Below, one piece after another: positions 25,751 to 33,906 of a stretch of 64,000 nt of DNA. The notes under the pieces were generated by a model that was not told the origin of the DNA, made no database searches, and was given only the letters and a program-made list of their open reading frames with translations. A program made the position numbers and the translations under genes. The stretch is from assembly GCF_900101455.1 (NCBI RefSeq), contig NZ_FMZJ01000008.1, positions 124,001 through 188,000 of the forward strand, read 5' to 3'. Origin of the DNA: Sphingomonas sp. YR710 (GTDB taxonomy: Bacteria > Pseudomonadota > Alphaproteobacteria > Sphingomonadales > Sphingomonadaceae). The first letter of the stretch is position 1. Every line of letters starts with the position of its first letter.

Positions 25751-27445
25751 ATGACGACCGAGGGCCGGATCGATATTGCGTCCGGCTTCGCGTCGATTGC
25801 CGGTCGACGGCAGGACAATCAGGATTTCGGGGCCTTGTGGCTCGGCACTGCTGCCGAACGGGCGCGGATGGGGATCGTCGCCGCGGTGGCGGACGGCGTC
25901 GGCGGCGCGAAGGGCGGGCGCGTGGCGGCCGAAACCGTCGTGCGCGGCTTCATCGATGGCTATTATGCGCAACCCGAGACGATCGGCATCGCCGCTGCGG
26001 CCGAGCGCGTCCTCGCGAGCCTCAACCATTGGGTGCATCAGATGGGGCGCACCGACACGCGGCTTGCCGGCTGCGCGACGACCTTCACCGCGCTCGTCCT
26101 GCGCGGCCGGCAGGCGACGGTTTTGCACATCGGCGATAGCCGTGCCTGGCATTTTCGCGATGGCCAGCTCACCCCGCTGACTGACGATCATGTCCGCACC
26201 CATCCCGATCAGCGCCATGTTCTGACCCGCGCCGTGGGGATCGAGCCGACCATGCGGCTCGATCGACGCACGCAGGATCTGGCGATGCACGATCGGCTGC
26301 TGCTGGCGAGCGACGGCGTACATGGGGTGCTGTCCGCCAAGGCGATCGCGACGCTTCTCAACGAGCATGGATCGGCACAAGGCGATGCCGAGGCGATCGT
26401 TGAGGCGGCGTTCGCGGCCGGATCGCAAGACAATATCACTGCGCTCGTCATCGATGTGATCGCGCTGCCGCCGGTCGATCAGGATGCGGTGGCGGCGCGC
26501 GTCCAGCAATTGCCGATCGAGCCGCCGCCCGTGACCGGCGATCTCGTCGACGGCTTCGCGCTCGAGCGGATGATTTCGGACGGCCGCTACACGCGGCTGT
26601 TCGTGGCGCGCGATCGGGCGATGGGCGGCGAATGCGTGCTCAAATTTCCCAAGCCCGCTCTGCTGTCCGAACGCGGCGCGCGCCTGTCGTTCACGCGCGA
26701 GGCTCTGATCGCCGCGCGGGTCGAGAGCCCCTATGTGGGGGCCGCCATCGCCATTCCGCCCGAGCGGCAGAGCCGGCTCTACGTCGCCATGCCATATTAT
26801 GAGGGCGAGACGCTCGAAGAGCGCCTGCTGCGCGCGCCGATGTCGATCCGCGCGGGAGTGGATATCGGTGCGCGGCTGGCGCGCGGCATAGCGGCGCTCC
26901 ATCGGCGCGGCATCATCCACCGCGATATCAAGCCGGATAACGTGCTGCTGACCCATGGCGGCGGGCTCAAGTTGATCGATTTGGGTGTCGCGCGATTGCC
27001 GAAGGTGGACGAGTTTGTCGGTGACGAGGCGCCGGGCACGCCGAGCTATATGGCGCCCGAAATGTTCGACGGCGCCGGCGCGAGCGAAGCCAGCGATCAA
27101 TATGCGCTGGGCGTCTCGCTCTACCGGATGTTCACCGGCAGCTATCCCTTTGGCGAGATCGAGCCGTTCAGCCATCCGCGCTTCGGCCGGCCGGCTCTGC
27201 CTTCGCGGCATCGCCCCGATATGCCTGGCTGGCTCGAGGCGCTGATCCTGCGTGCGATTTCGGTCGATCCGCAGGCGCGTTTCGGCGACGTCCAGGAGCT
27301 GATCGCCACGCTTGAAAGCGGCGGTTCGCACGCTATCCGACCGCCCCGCAAGCGGCCGTTGATCGAGCGTGATCCGGTACGCTTCTGGCAGGGCGTTGCG
27401 GCGTTGCTCGCCATTGCGTTGATCGCGGCGCTTTTCGCGCGCTGA
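25751..27445 (+). CDS. Fused PP2C phosphatase and Ser/Thr protein kinase, tail-anchored
   Basis: 564 residues. The N-terminal PP2C-type phosphatase (about 1-235) has metal-site motifs AVADGVGG, IGDSRAW, LLASDGVHG and SQDNITALV. The C-terminal Hanks-type kinase (about 255-520) has VLKFPKP (Lys), HRDIKPDNVLL, DLGVARL and APE. A hydrophobic segment at the extreme C-terminus (VAALLAIALIAALFA) makes it a likely tail-anchored membrane protein. In Pseudomonas aeruginosa a similar kinase gene also sits beside nasA/nirB and a nitrate transporter, so a role in nitrogen regulation is plausible. It is divergent from narK, with a 74-bp gap. Confidence 0.9.
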   Translation: MTTEGRIDIASGFASIAGRRQDNQDFGALWLGTAAERARMGIVAAVADGVGGAKGGRVAAETVVRGFIDGYYAQPETIGIAAAAERVLASLNHWVHQMGRTDTRLAGCATTFTALVLRGRQATVLHIGDSRAWHFRDGQLTPLTDDHVRTHPDQRHVLTRAVGIEPTMRLDRRTQDLAMHDRLLLASDGVHGVLSAKAIATLLNEHGSAQGDAEAIVEAAFAAGSQDNITALVIDVIALPPVDQDAVAARVQQLPIEPPPVTGDLVDGFALERMISDGRYTRLFVARDRAMGGECVLKFPKPALLSERGARLSFTREALIAARVESPYVGAAIAIPPERQSRLYVAMPYYEGETLEERLLRAPMSIRAGVDIGARLARGIAALHRRGIIHRDIKPDNVLLTHGGGLKLIDLGVARLPKVDEFVGDEAPGTPSYMAPEMFDGAGASEASDQYALGVSLYRMFTGSYPFGEIEPFSHPRFGRPALPSRHRPDMPGWLEALILRAISVDPQARFGDVQELIATLESGGSHAIRPPRKRPLIERDPVRFWQGVAALLAIALIAALFAR

Positions 27446-27485
27446 GCCCGAACCTTTCACCACGTCTGCCTCCGCCGAAACGACA

Positions 27486-27533
27486 AAAGCCGCTGCCCGG
27501 CCACCTGCGACGCAGGGACCGAACAGCGGCTTT
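27486..27533 (-). promoter_or_regulatory. Terminator-type hairpin of an orphan nitrate-style leader
   Basis: A perfect 10-bp stem AAAGCCGCTG / CAGCGGCTTT (27486-27495 and 27524-27533) encloses a smaller hairpin CCTGC-GAC-GCAGG. The minus-strand RNA continues UUUUGUCGUUUCGG, matching the tail after the nirB hairpin (UUUUCCGUUUCGG). Read on the plus strand it could alternatively terminate the kinase gene, but that tail is weaker. No minus-strand gene begins right after it; the next in this direction is narK, 1.8 kb away across the kinase antisense strand. Confidence 0.6.
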
Positions 27534-27660
27534 GCTGTATGTTGCAGTGCCCGGGCCCGTCATCGGGTTCGGCACCGTGAAATCGTGCAGGCAGCGTTGC
27601 CTGAATTCGTTGGCCTACTGCCGGAATTCAGGCCCGGCTGCAAGTGCGTTCATTGCACCG
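27534..27660 (-). promoter_or_regulatory. Orphan ANTAR-like leader upstream part
   Basis: The minus strand carries TGCAATGAACGCACTTG (27657-27641), identical to the nirB upstream motif at 16 of 17 positions. It also carries CAACATACAGCAAAG just before the hairpin, matching the other two leaders. A small hairpin CCC-GATGAC-GGG lies between them. The order and spacing of parts mirror the nirB leader, so this looks like a complete promoter-leader unit rather than a chance match. Confidence 0.5.
27599..27633. repeat. 10-bp perfect inverted repeat
   Basis: GCCTGAATTC (27599-27608) and GAATTCAGGC (27624-27633) separated by 15 bp. It lies inside the orphan leader region, between the GCACTTG motif and the leader hairpins, where a promoter would be expected. 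It may be an operator or an RNA hairpin. Confidence 0.65.
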
Positions 27661-27702
27661 CAGCAGGGGCTGCCCGAGAATGGGCGAGCTGCCGCTCCCT
27701 TT

Positions 27703-27793
27703 GTCATCCCCGCGAAAGCGGGGACCCATGGACGGAGGCACCTACCGATTCCAGTATGCCTTCACCGTGGGTTCCCGCTTTCGCGGGAATGAC
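27703..27793 (+). repeat. Palindromic intergenic repeat, copy 1
   Basis: A 91-bp element whose ends GTCATCCCCGCGAAAGCGGG and CCCGCTTTCGCGGGAATGAC are inverted repeats. The copy at 35828-35918 has the same length, orientation and similar interior (ACCCATGGAC...CCGTGGGTTCCCG). It is REP/MITE-like. No coding capacity is evident. Confidence 0.85.
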
Positions 27794-27864
27794 GATTGGG
27801 GGTGGGTGCATTTAATAGCTGCATAATTATATCCTGCTGCCTGTGGTTGGCCTGGCAAAGGAGA

Positions 27865-29133
27865 TTAAAGCGCCCACTCGACCGACAACCAGAACTTCTT
27901 CGTGTCGGCATCGCCGGCGAAGCTCGCAATGCCCTTGCGCTCATAGTCGGCATATTTTGCGGTGAAGGTATATTTCTTCACCTTGGCGACGATCTGAGCG
28001 TCATATTCCTGGCCATAATTGATCTTGCCGACATCGCTGTTGAAGCGATGGTAGATGGCGCTGATGCCGATCGTATCGAACACCCCGATCTTCTTCCAGC
28101 CATAGCCGACCGAGCCATAATAATCGACGATGCCCTGCGCCGGGGTCGTCAGGAACTTGTCGGCCCAGCCCTGAAATTTGTGGAGGGTGGCGAACGGCGT
28201 CTGAAAGGCGAAGCCGCCGGCGAGCGGAAGACCGGTCGCCTTGGTGGTGACGCTCTTGTCGCTGCCGAGGATTTCGACGCCGGCGCCGAGCTTGAACGCC
28301 TTGATGTCGAAGGAGCCGTCAGCCAGAAAATAGTCGGCGGCATAGATCAGCGGATTGGTCTTGTTCGACGTCTGACGCGCATAGCTGACGGCGTAGTTCC
28401 ACTTGAAGGTCTTGCTGAATGCATAGGTTCCAGCGAAGCGGCCGCCATAGGTTGCGCTGCTGTTGCGGAGCAGGGCGACGACGGGTTCGTCCTCGTCGAC
28501 ACGATAATAGAATGCAGTCGCCAGGCCATATTTGGTCTTGTAAGCGGCATTCGCGAACACATTGTCGCCGCCAATCGACTGCGGCCGGTTGGTGAAGCCA
28601 TTTTCGCCACCGTTGATGCCCCAGATCGTGCGATCGGACCAGCTATAGGTCACGTCGATCTTGAGATCCTTGATGTAGGTGTTTTCGATCCGCACGGCAT
28701 CGAAGGTTTGCTCGTTCTGCCGCCAGCCGACCGAGCCAACGAAACGCTGGTCGTCGAGGTTGATGCGCTGGCGGCCGACGGTGACGACCGTCTTGGGCAG
28801 GCCTTTATACTGAAGCTGAACGCGGTTGAATTCGATATTGGCCGGATCGGCGACGATCGGATAGCTGGCGGACTTGAGGTTGACGCCGTTGAAATAGTCG
28901 GTGGTGATGGCGGCGGTGCCTTCGATTTCGACGATCGCGCTGAATTTGCCCTCGGTTGCTTCCACGCCGACCCGGGCTCGCGCCGTCAGCGCGTCCGCGT
29001 TCTTGGGTAGCCCGGTCTGATCGACACTTTCATAGCGTAGCCGCGTATCGATGATCGGCTTGAGGCCATCGGCATTGGCCGCAGCCGGAATCACAACTGC
29101 TGAAGACAGCAGGCAGCATGTCAGGAATCGCAT
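27865..29133 (-). CDS. Alginate-export-like outer membrane channel in the nitrate cluster
   Basis: 422 residues with a signal peptide (first about 21 residues, ending AAANA) and then alternating amphipathic strands of an outer-membrane barrel, ending FWLSVEWAL. Motifs such as DTRLRYESVDQ near the start and VTVGRQRINLDDQRFVGSVG resemble the alginate-export/porin family. By position, just downstream of nrtABD and on the same strand, it probably lets nitrate or another anion cross the outer membrane; that is inference. AAGGGGGAAG precedes the ATG. There is a gap of about 200 bp to nrtD with no gene seen. Confidence 0.78.
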   Translation of the reverse strand: MRFLTCCLLSSAVVIPAAANADGLKPIIDTRLRYESVDQTGLPKNADALTARARVGVEATEGKFSAIVEIEGTAAITTDYFNGVNLKSASYPIVADPANIEFNRVQLQYKGLPKTVVTVGRQRINLDDQRFVGSVGWRQNEQTFDAVRIENTYIKDLKIDVTYSWSDRTIWGINGGENGFTNRPQSIGGDNVFANAAYKTKYGLATAFYYRVDEDEPVVALLRNSSATYGGRFAGTYAFSKTFKWNYAVSYARQTSNKTNPLIYAADYFLADGSFDIKAFKLGAGVEILGSDKSVTTKATGLPLAGGFAFQTPFATLHKFQGWADKFLTTPAQGIVDYYGSVGYGWKKIGVFDTIGISAIYHRFNSDVGKINYGQEYDAQIVAKVKKYTFTAKYADYERKGIASFAGDADTKKFWLSVEWAL

Positions 29134-29336
29134 GATCTTCCCCCTTATTGAAGTATCGAAGCTGAACTCATCGGATGCTTTGTCGGCATCCTCTCCCAGG
29201 TTGGGCCTTTTCTAGCCCTTGCCTTCTATGCTTCTCCCAATTGTGGGCGAGGCCGGGTGACGGACTTCTTCCTCGTCCTTTTCTTCCGAATATTTTCTAT
29301 GAAGAGCGGGAATGCAGAAAGATCCTCAGCCGCGCA

Positions 29337-30140
29337 TTACGCCGCCCGATCCATTGGATTCGAAAAACGTTGATGCAGGAACTCCAATATGTCGTGGCGG
29401 GCATGGTTGTAGGCCGGCGTGTCCGCCATCTCGATCCGGTTGCGCGGGCGCGGCAGATCGATGTGGAGATCCTCGCCGATCGTCGCCGCCGGGCCGTTGG
29501 TCATCATCACCACGCGATCGGCGAGCAACACTGCCTCGTCGACATCATGGGTGATCATGATCACGGTGTTCTTGAGCTTGGTCTGGATCGTCATCACCGC
29601 GTCCTGAAGGCTGGCGCGGGTGAGCGCGTCGAGCGCGCCGAACGGCTCATCCATCAGCAATACGCGCGGGCTCATCGCGATCGCGCGGGCGATGCCCACC
29701 CTTTGCTTCATGCCGCCCGACAATTCGGCGGGGCGTTTGGCGGCGGCGGCGGTCATCTGCACCAGATCGAGATTGTGCATCACCCAGTCGCGGCGCTCGG
29801 CGCGGCTCTTGCCGGCCATCGTTTTGTCGACCGCGAGGCGGACATTTTCTTCCACCGTCATCCACGGCAGCAGCGAATGGTCCTGAAAGATCACCGCGCG
29901 GTCGGGTCCGGGCTTGTCGATCACGTCGCCTTCGAGGAAGACGACGCCGCGGGTCGGCTTGGTCAGCCCGGCGACGATGTTGAGCAGGGTCGATTTGCCG
30001 CAACCCGAGTGGCCGATCAGCGCGACGAATTCGCCCTTTTCGATCGAGAGGTCGACTCCCTTCAGGGCCTGGAATGGCCCTTTCGGGGTAGGAAAGGCGA
30101 CGCCGATATCTTCGAGAGCGAGATAGCTACGCTGTTTCAT
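29337..30140 (-). CDS. nrtD: Nitrate ABC transporter ATP-binding protein
   Basis: 267 residues. Walker A is GHSGCGKSTLLN (about 46-57), the signature LSGGMKQRVGIARA, and Walker B VLLMDEPFGALD with the following H-loop (MITHDVDEAV). It belongs to the NrtD/SsuB/TauB group of nitrate/sulfonate/taurine importers. Nitrate is inferred from the flanking nrtA and assimilation genes. GGAG is 8 nt before the start. Unlike cyanobacterial NrtC, it has no fused substrate-binding domain. Confidence 0.9.
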   Translation of the reverse strand: MKQRSYLALEDIGVAFPTPKGPFQALKGVDLSIEKGEFVALIGHSGCGKSTLLNIVAGLTKPTRGVVFLEGDVIDKPGPDRAVIFQDHSLLPWMTVEENVRLAVDKTMAGKSRAERRDWVMHNLDLVQMTAAAAKRPAELSGGMKQRVGIARAIAMSPRVLLMDEPFGALDALTRASLQDAVMTIQTKLKNTVIMITHDVDEAVLLADRVVMMTNGPAATIGEDLHIDLPRPRNRIEMADTPAYNHARHDILEFLHQRFSNPMDRAA

Positions 30141-30176
30141 GCTGGTAACTCCAACAAGAGAAGAGAGAGGACGGGA

Positions 30177-31133
30177 TCACACTTCGCGAGCGACGCGGCG
30201 GCCGATCCAGCCGACGATGCGATCGAGAGCGAAGCCGACGAGCCCGATCCAGATGAGCGCGACGATCGTGTCGGTGAGCAGCGAACTGTTATAGCTGTCC
30301 CAGATGAAGAAGCCGATGCCGGTGCCGCCTTGCACCATCTCGGCCGCGACGATCGCCAGCCAGCTCATGCCGATGCCGACGCGAAGCCCTGTGAACATGT
30401 ACGGTACCGTGGCCGGCAGCATGATCTTGATGAAATATTCGAACGGGTTGAGCGAGAGCACCCGGCCGACATTGCGATAGGTGGGCGGGATATTCTGGAC
30501 GCCGGCGGCGGTGTTGAGGATCACCGGCCAGATTGCGGTGATGAAGATCAGGAAGATCGCCGAGGGCCCGGCTTGCTGGAAGATCGCCAGGCTGATCGGC
30601 AGCCAGGCGAGCGGCGGCACGGTACGCAGGATCTGAAAGATCGGATCGAGCGCGCGGTAGGCGGTCTTGCTCTGCCCGATCAGGATGCCGAGCGCGATGC
30701 CGAAGGTCGCGGACAGGCTGAAGCCGAAGGCGACCCGACCGAGGCTGCGCAGCACGTGCCCGGCAATGCCGACGTCGCCGCCATCCTGGATCTTGATGTG
30801 CCACCCGTCTATCGTAACGTTCTTAAACGGATGCAGGATGACCTCGCGGCTTTCCGTCCAGACCTTGGAGGGGCTGGGGAAGGTCGCGCCTTCATGTCCG
30901 CACGCGATCTGCCAGATGCCGAGCAGGACGACCAGCATGATCAGCGTCGGCAGGACGTTCGCAGCGACGTCGCGCGCCTTTTCCGCAAGCGGATGGGGGA
31001 GCTTGATCGGAACCTCCTGAGCCTGAACGGAGGGTGCGTTCGGATAAGGGATGATCTCGGCGCTCTGAGGCGCCGCGACGCTGGGCGGCAAATAGCCGGC
31101 CGACGTATGCACGAGGCGAACGGGTGACGACAT
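30177..31133 (-). CDS. nrtB: Nitrate ABC transporter permease
   Basis: 318 residues. A proline-rich cytoplasmic N-terminus of about 65 residues is followed by about six membrane helices (first TLIMLVVLLGIWQIAC). The EAA-type coupling loop is in the usual place before the last helices (NVGRVLSLNPFEYFIKIMLP). GAGGAG lies 7 nt before the ATG at 31133; an in-frame start at 31148 has no ribosome binding site. It forms the channel of the NrtABD importer. Confidence 0.9.
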   Translation of the reverse strand: MSSPVRLVHTSAGYLPPSVAAPQSAEIIPYPNAPSVQAQEVPIKLPHPLAEKARDVAANVLPTLIMLVVLLGIWQIACGHEGATFPSPSKVWTESREVILHPFKNVTIDGWHIKIQDGGDVGIAGHVLRSLGRVAFGFSLSATFGIALGILIGQSKTAYRALDPIFQILRTVPPLAWLPISLAIFQQAGPSAIFLIFITAIWPVILNTAAGVQNIPPTYRNVGRVLSLNPFEYFIKIMLPATVPYMFTGLRVGIGMSWLAIVAAEMVQGGTGIGFFIWDSYNSSLLTDTIVALIWIGLVGFALDRIVGWIGRRVAREV

Positions 31134-31161
31134 CGGACTACTCCTCAAAATCTGCGCGAGA

Positions 31162-32451
31162 TCAGACCTTCTTGATCTTCAGGCTGGCGAGATAGGCGGC
31201 CGGATTGCCGGGATCGAAAACCTTGCCGTCGAAGAATTTCTCGACGCCGCGGCTTTCCGATTTCGGGATTTGCGCAGCCGGCACCTTGGCGAGCGCGGCG
31301 GCCTTGCGCCAGATATCCGAACGATTGACCTTGGCGATCACGGCGGTCTTGTCGAGATTGGCCGGCAATTTGCCCCAGCGCTGATCCTCGGTGAGGAACC
31401 ACAGATCATGGCTCTTATACGGGAAGGATGCGTTGGAGGCCCAGAACTTCATCTTGAACGGCGCGTTGTTGAACACGCGGCCGTCGCCCATCGTGAAATT
31501 GCCCGCGAGGCGATCCTGGATGTCGGTGACCGGGACCTTGAGCCAGTCGCGCCCACCGATGATCTCGGCCAGCTTGGCGGTGTTCGCGGGATTGTCGCAC
31601 CAGCGCTGCGCTTCGATGATCGCCGCCGTCAGCGCGATTGCCGCGTTGGGATGGGCGGCAACCCAGTCGCTGCGCATCGCGAACGCCTTTTCGGGATGGT
31701 CCATCCAGAGCTGGCCGGTCGACACCGCGGTATAACCGAGGCCCTGCGCAACCAGCTGGTCGGGCCATGGCTCGCCGACGCAGAACGCCTCCATCGTCTT
31801 CGCCTTCATGTTGGCGACCATCTGGGGCGGTGGGATGGTGATCAGTTCGACATCGAGGTCGGGATTGATGCCCTGCGCCGCCAGCCAATAACGGATCCAC
31901 AAATCATGGGTGCCGCCCGGGAAGGTCATCGCCATCGTGATCTTGCGGCCGGCCGCCTTGCGCTGCGCGATCAGCGGCTTCATCCGCGCCGAATTGATAT
32001 CGGCCTTGGCGCCGAGATAGGCCTTTTCGACCGAGATGCCCTGCCCATTGACGTTGAGGCGCGCAAGAATGCTCATCGGCGTCGCCTTGCCGATCGTGCC
32101 GAGCGTCAGCATGTAGGGCATCGGCGACAGGATATGCGCGCCGTCGATGCCGCCGCCGGCGCTGCCGAGCACGATATTGTCACGCGTCGCGCCCCAGCTC
32201 GCCTGCTTGGCCACCACCACATCGGGCATGCCATATTTGGCGAACAGCCCGAGTTCCTTGGCGATGATCAGCGGCGAAGCATCGGTGAGTGCGATGAAGC
32301 CGAGCTTTGCGCCCGTCACTTCCGGCTTGCCCACCGGTGCCGCATGCACGGCCGTCGCCATCGTTGTGCCCAGCACGGCAGCCGCTCCCGCGGCTCCGCC
32401 GATCTTCAGTAGTTCGCGCCGATCCAGGCCCTTGCTCTTGTCGTTCGCCAT
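31162..32451 (-). CDS. nrtA: Nitrate ABC transporter substrate-binding protein (Tat-exported)
   Basis: 429 residues. The N-terminus carries a twin-arginine signal (DRRELLKIGGAAGAAAVLG), so it is probably exported folded. The mature part is a CmpA/NrtA-type periplasmic binding protein (KLGFIALTDASPLIIAKELG, FPGGTHDLWIRYWLAAQGI). It captures nitrate, possibly nitrite, and delivers it to NrtB. The ATG at 32451 has GGGGG about 6 nt upstream. A longer open frame to 32637 runs through the leader terminator and is not coding. Confidence 0.92.
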   Translation of the reverse strand: MANDKSKGLDRRELLKIGGAAGAAAVLGTTMATAVHAAPVGKPEVTGAKLGFIALTDASPLIIAKELGLFAKYGMPDVVVAKQASWGATRDNIVLGSAGGGIDGAHILSPMPYMLTLGTIGKATPMSILARLNVNGQGISVEKAYLGAKADINSARMKPLIAQRKAAGRKITMAMTFPGGTHDLWIRYWLAAQGINPDLDVELITIPPPQMVANMKAKTMEAFCVGEPWPDQLVAQGLGYTAVSTGQLWMDHPEKAFAMRSDWVAAHPNAAIALTAAIIEAQRWCDNPANTAKLAEIIGGRDWLKVPVTDIQDRLAGNFTMGDGRVFNNAPFKMKFWASNASFPYKSHDLWFLTEDQRWGKLPANLDKTAVIAKVNRSDIWRKAAALAKVPAAQIPKSESRGVEKFFDGKVFDPGNPAAYLASLKIKKV

Positions 32452-32475
32452 TGCTGCCCCCGAGCTGTAAAAACG

Positions 32476-32526
32476 AAAAAAACGCCGCTCACGACCACCG
32501 CGAGTGCGGGGGTGTGCAGCGACGTT
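32476..32526 (-). promoter_or_regulatory. Attenuator hairpin in the nrtA leader
   Basis: An imperfect GC-rich stem (arms around 32481-32499 and 32508-32526, outer part AACGCCGCT / AGCGACGTT) followed in the minus-strand RNA by UUUUUUU CG UUUUU. It is a strong intrinsic terminator located 25-75 nt before the nrtA start. Its position implies conditional read-through, as at nirB. Confidence 0.72.
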
Positions 32527-32546
32527 GCTGTGTTCCGGATGGACCG

Positions 32547-32562
32547 GCCCCATCGTTGGGGC
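32547..32562 (-). promoter_or_regulatory. ANTAR-type hexaloop hairpin in the nrtA leader
   Basis: Minus-strand GCCCC-AACGAU-GGGGC: a perfect 5-bp stem with a six-base loop. Loop position 1 is A and position 4 is G, the two bases conserved in ANTAR-binding leader hairpins. It lies just upstream of the terminator hairpin. A second hexaloop expected for a complete ANTAR element is not clear. Confidence 0.55.
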
Positions 32563-32985
32563 GATCCAATGCTGTGCCGCGGCATCATTGCGCGACCCGG
32601 TTAGGCTGCGCGAATCGCGATCCTTTCGCAAGTGCAAAATTCGAAATCATACACGTTGTGACATTTATGCGTCATGTGGCGAAGGCCGATCGGGCGCCGG
32701 GTGAAAGTAAGCGATTGCGACGGCGTGGTTTTGGCCCGGTCCCGGCCGCGGTGACGGCGGACCGGCGACAAAGGCAGGTGCGGAGAGAAACCCCCTGCCC
32801 ATGTGTACTTCGCACGATGTGTGGTCGCTTCCGATATGGCATCGTTCGCCTGCGGTTGACAGAATCGCATGACGCACGAGCAGAATGCCTATCGTGCGTT
32901 GGCGCTGCTGGGGCGCCGAATAAAGTCGTGCCTTCAAAAAAAAGCATATTGGCGCGAGTGGAAGTGGATAGGAGAGGAAATCGAG
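32563..32985. other. Divergent intergenic region nrtA / methyltransferase, no gene seen
   Basis: Beyond the leader hairpins, a minus-strand TTTTGCACTTGCG (32639-32627) echoes the GCACTTG motif of the other two nitrate leaders. On the plus strand a TTGACA occurs near 32854 without a good -10 partner. Open frames here lack protein features. Confidence 0.45.
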
Positions 32986-33810
32986 ATGTCATCTGGTTCT
33001 GACGGCGCATTGTCCGAGGTTCATCGCACTGCTTTCATGGCAGCGGCGATGCGGGCCGGGCACTTTCTGGAAGGGGCGGAGCCCAAGATCTTCCGGGATC
33101 AATTCGCACCGCAGTTGCTTGAGATGAGCGACGACGAAATCCGCGAATTTACGGCGAAGGTTCCGCTTGAAATGGCCGCCTCATGCGTATTGCGCAGCCG
33201 TTTCACGGAGGATCGTCTGGCCGCTGCCCGCGGTCGGCTCAATCAATATGTCGTATTGGGCGCCGGGCTTGATTCCTATGCGCTGCGAATGGGCGACGCT
33301 CTGGAATCGATGATCGTTTTCGAAGTCGACGACCCGCCCTTCCAGGCGTGGAAGAAGAAGCGGATCGAGCAGCTGGGCCTGAAAACGCCCGGGCAGGTGC
33401 GCTATGTGCCGTGCGATTTCGAACGGATGTCGATCGATCAGGCGCTGGCCGCGCAGGGCTTCGCCGCCGACGAACCATGCTTCATCTCCTGGCTGGGCGT
33501 GACCCAATATCTGACGCGCGAAGCGATCCGTACCACCTTGCGCTGGGCAGGCGAACGCCCGGCGGGATCGGAGATCGTCGTGACGATCGTGGAACCCGGC
33601 GCCCAGGAACAACGGCGTGCCAGGGCCAGCGATCCCGTCCATTTTGTCTCCTTCATCTCATTGGAGGAGATGAGCGATATGTTGCGCGAGGCGGGCTTCA
33701 GCCGGATCGAACCCCTCACGCAGGTGGCCGCGCGGGAAGCCTATCTCAAGGGCCGGACGGATGGGCTGATCATACCCGAGTTCCAGCTCTCGATCGCCGC
33801 GATCGTCTGA
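32986..33810 (+). CDS. Class I SAM-dependent methyltransferase, LCMT-like
   Basis: 274 residues. The segment YVVLGAGLDSYALRMG is the SAM-binding motif I of the leucine carboxyl methyltransferase-like (Ppm1/LCMT) family, and FEVDDPPFQAWKK is the acidic loop that follows. The family also includes mycobacterial polyketide O-methyltransferase-like proteins; the substrate is unknown. GGAGAGG lies about 8 nt before the ATG at 32986; the longer frame from 32869 adds a basic stretch without family resemblance. It precedes two CoA/redox genes on the same strand. Confidence 0.82.
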   Translation: MSSGSDGALSEVHRTAFMAAAMRAGHFLEGAEPKIFRDQFAPQLLEMSDDEIREFTAKVPLEMAASCVLRSRFTEDRLAAARGRLNQYVVLGAGLDSYALRMGDALESMIVFEVDDPPFQAWKKKRIEQLGLKTPGQVRYVPCDFERMSIDQALAAQGFAADEPCFISWLGVTQYLTREAIRTTLRWAGERPAGSEIVVTIVEPGAQEQRRARASDPVHFVSFISLEEMSDMLREAGFSRIEPLTQVAAREAYLKGRTDGLIIPEFQLSIAAIV

Positions 33811-33906
33811 TACGAACGTCCTCCGCCCCGCGCACATGCCACCACATCCGGTGGCATGTGCGCGGGGCCGGAGCAATTGGCCGGCACCGGTCCAAAGGAA
33901 ATGCTA

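Larger units (their letters stand above)
27446..27864. other. Non-coding region with orphan leader and a repeat element
   Basis: About 420 bp between the convergent ends of the kinase and porin genes. No protein gene is supported. It holds an ANTAR-like leader on the minus strand (27486-27660), an inverted repeat (27599-27633) and a 91-bp palindromic repeat (27703-27793), each listed separately. Confidence 0.7.

Noticed and set aside
25673-27463. Long minus-strand open frame (about 596 codons) opposite the PP2C-kinase gene, with a GGAGG before its GTG and ATGA coupling to narK
   Set aside because: The plus strand carries all phosphatase and kinase motifs, and the minus-strand product is rich in Arg/His/Asp with no domain, as expected for an antisense frame in GC-rich DNA. 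The signals at its ends are noted in the orphan leader finding.
27486-27533. Reading this hairpin as the simple terminator of the kinase gene
   Set aside because: Possible, but the U-rich tail is better on the minus strand and upstream blocks match the nirB and nrtA leaders on that strand, so the leader interpretation was preferred.
27703-27793. Possible CRISPR-like repeat
   Set aside because: Only one further copy 8 kb away and no regular spacing; it is a palindromic dispersed repeat.
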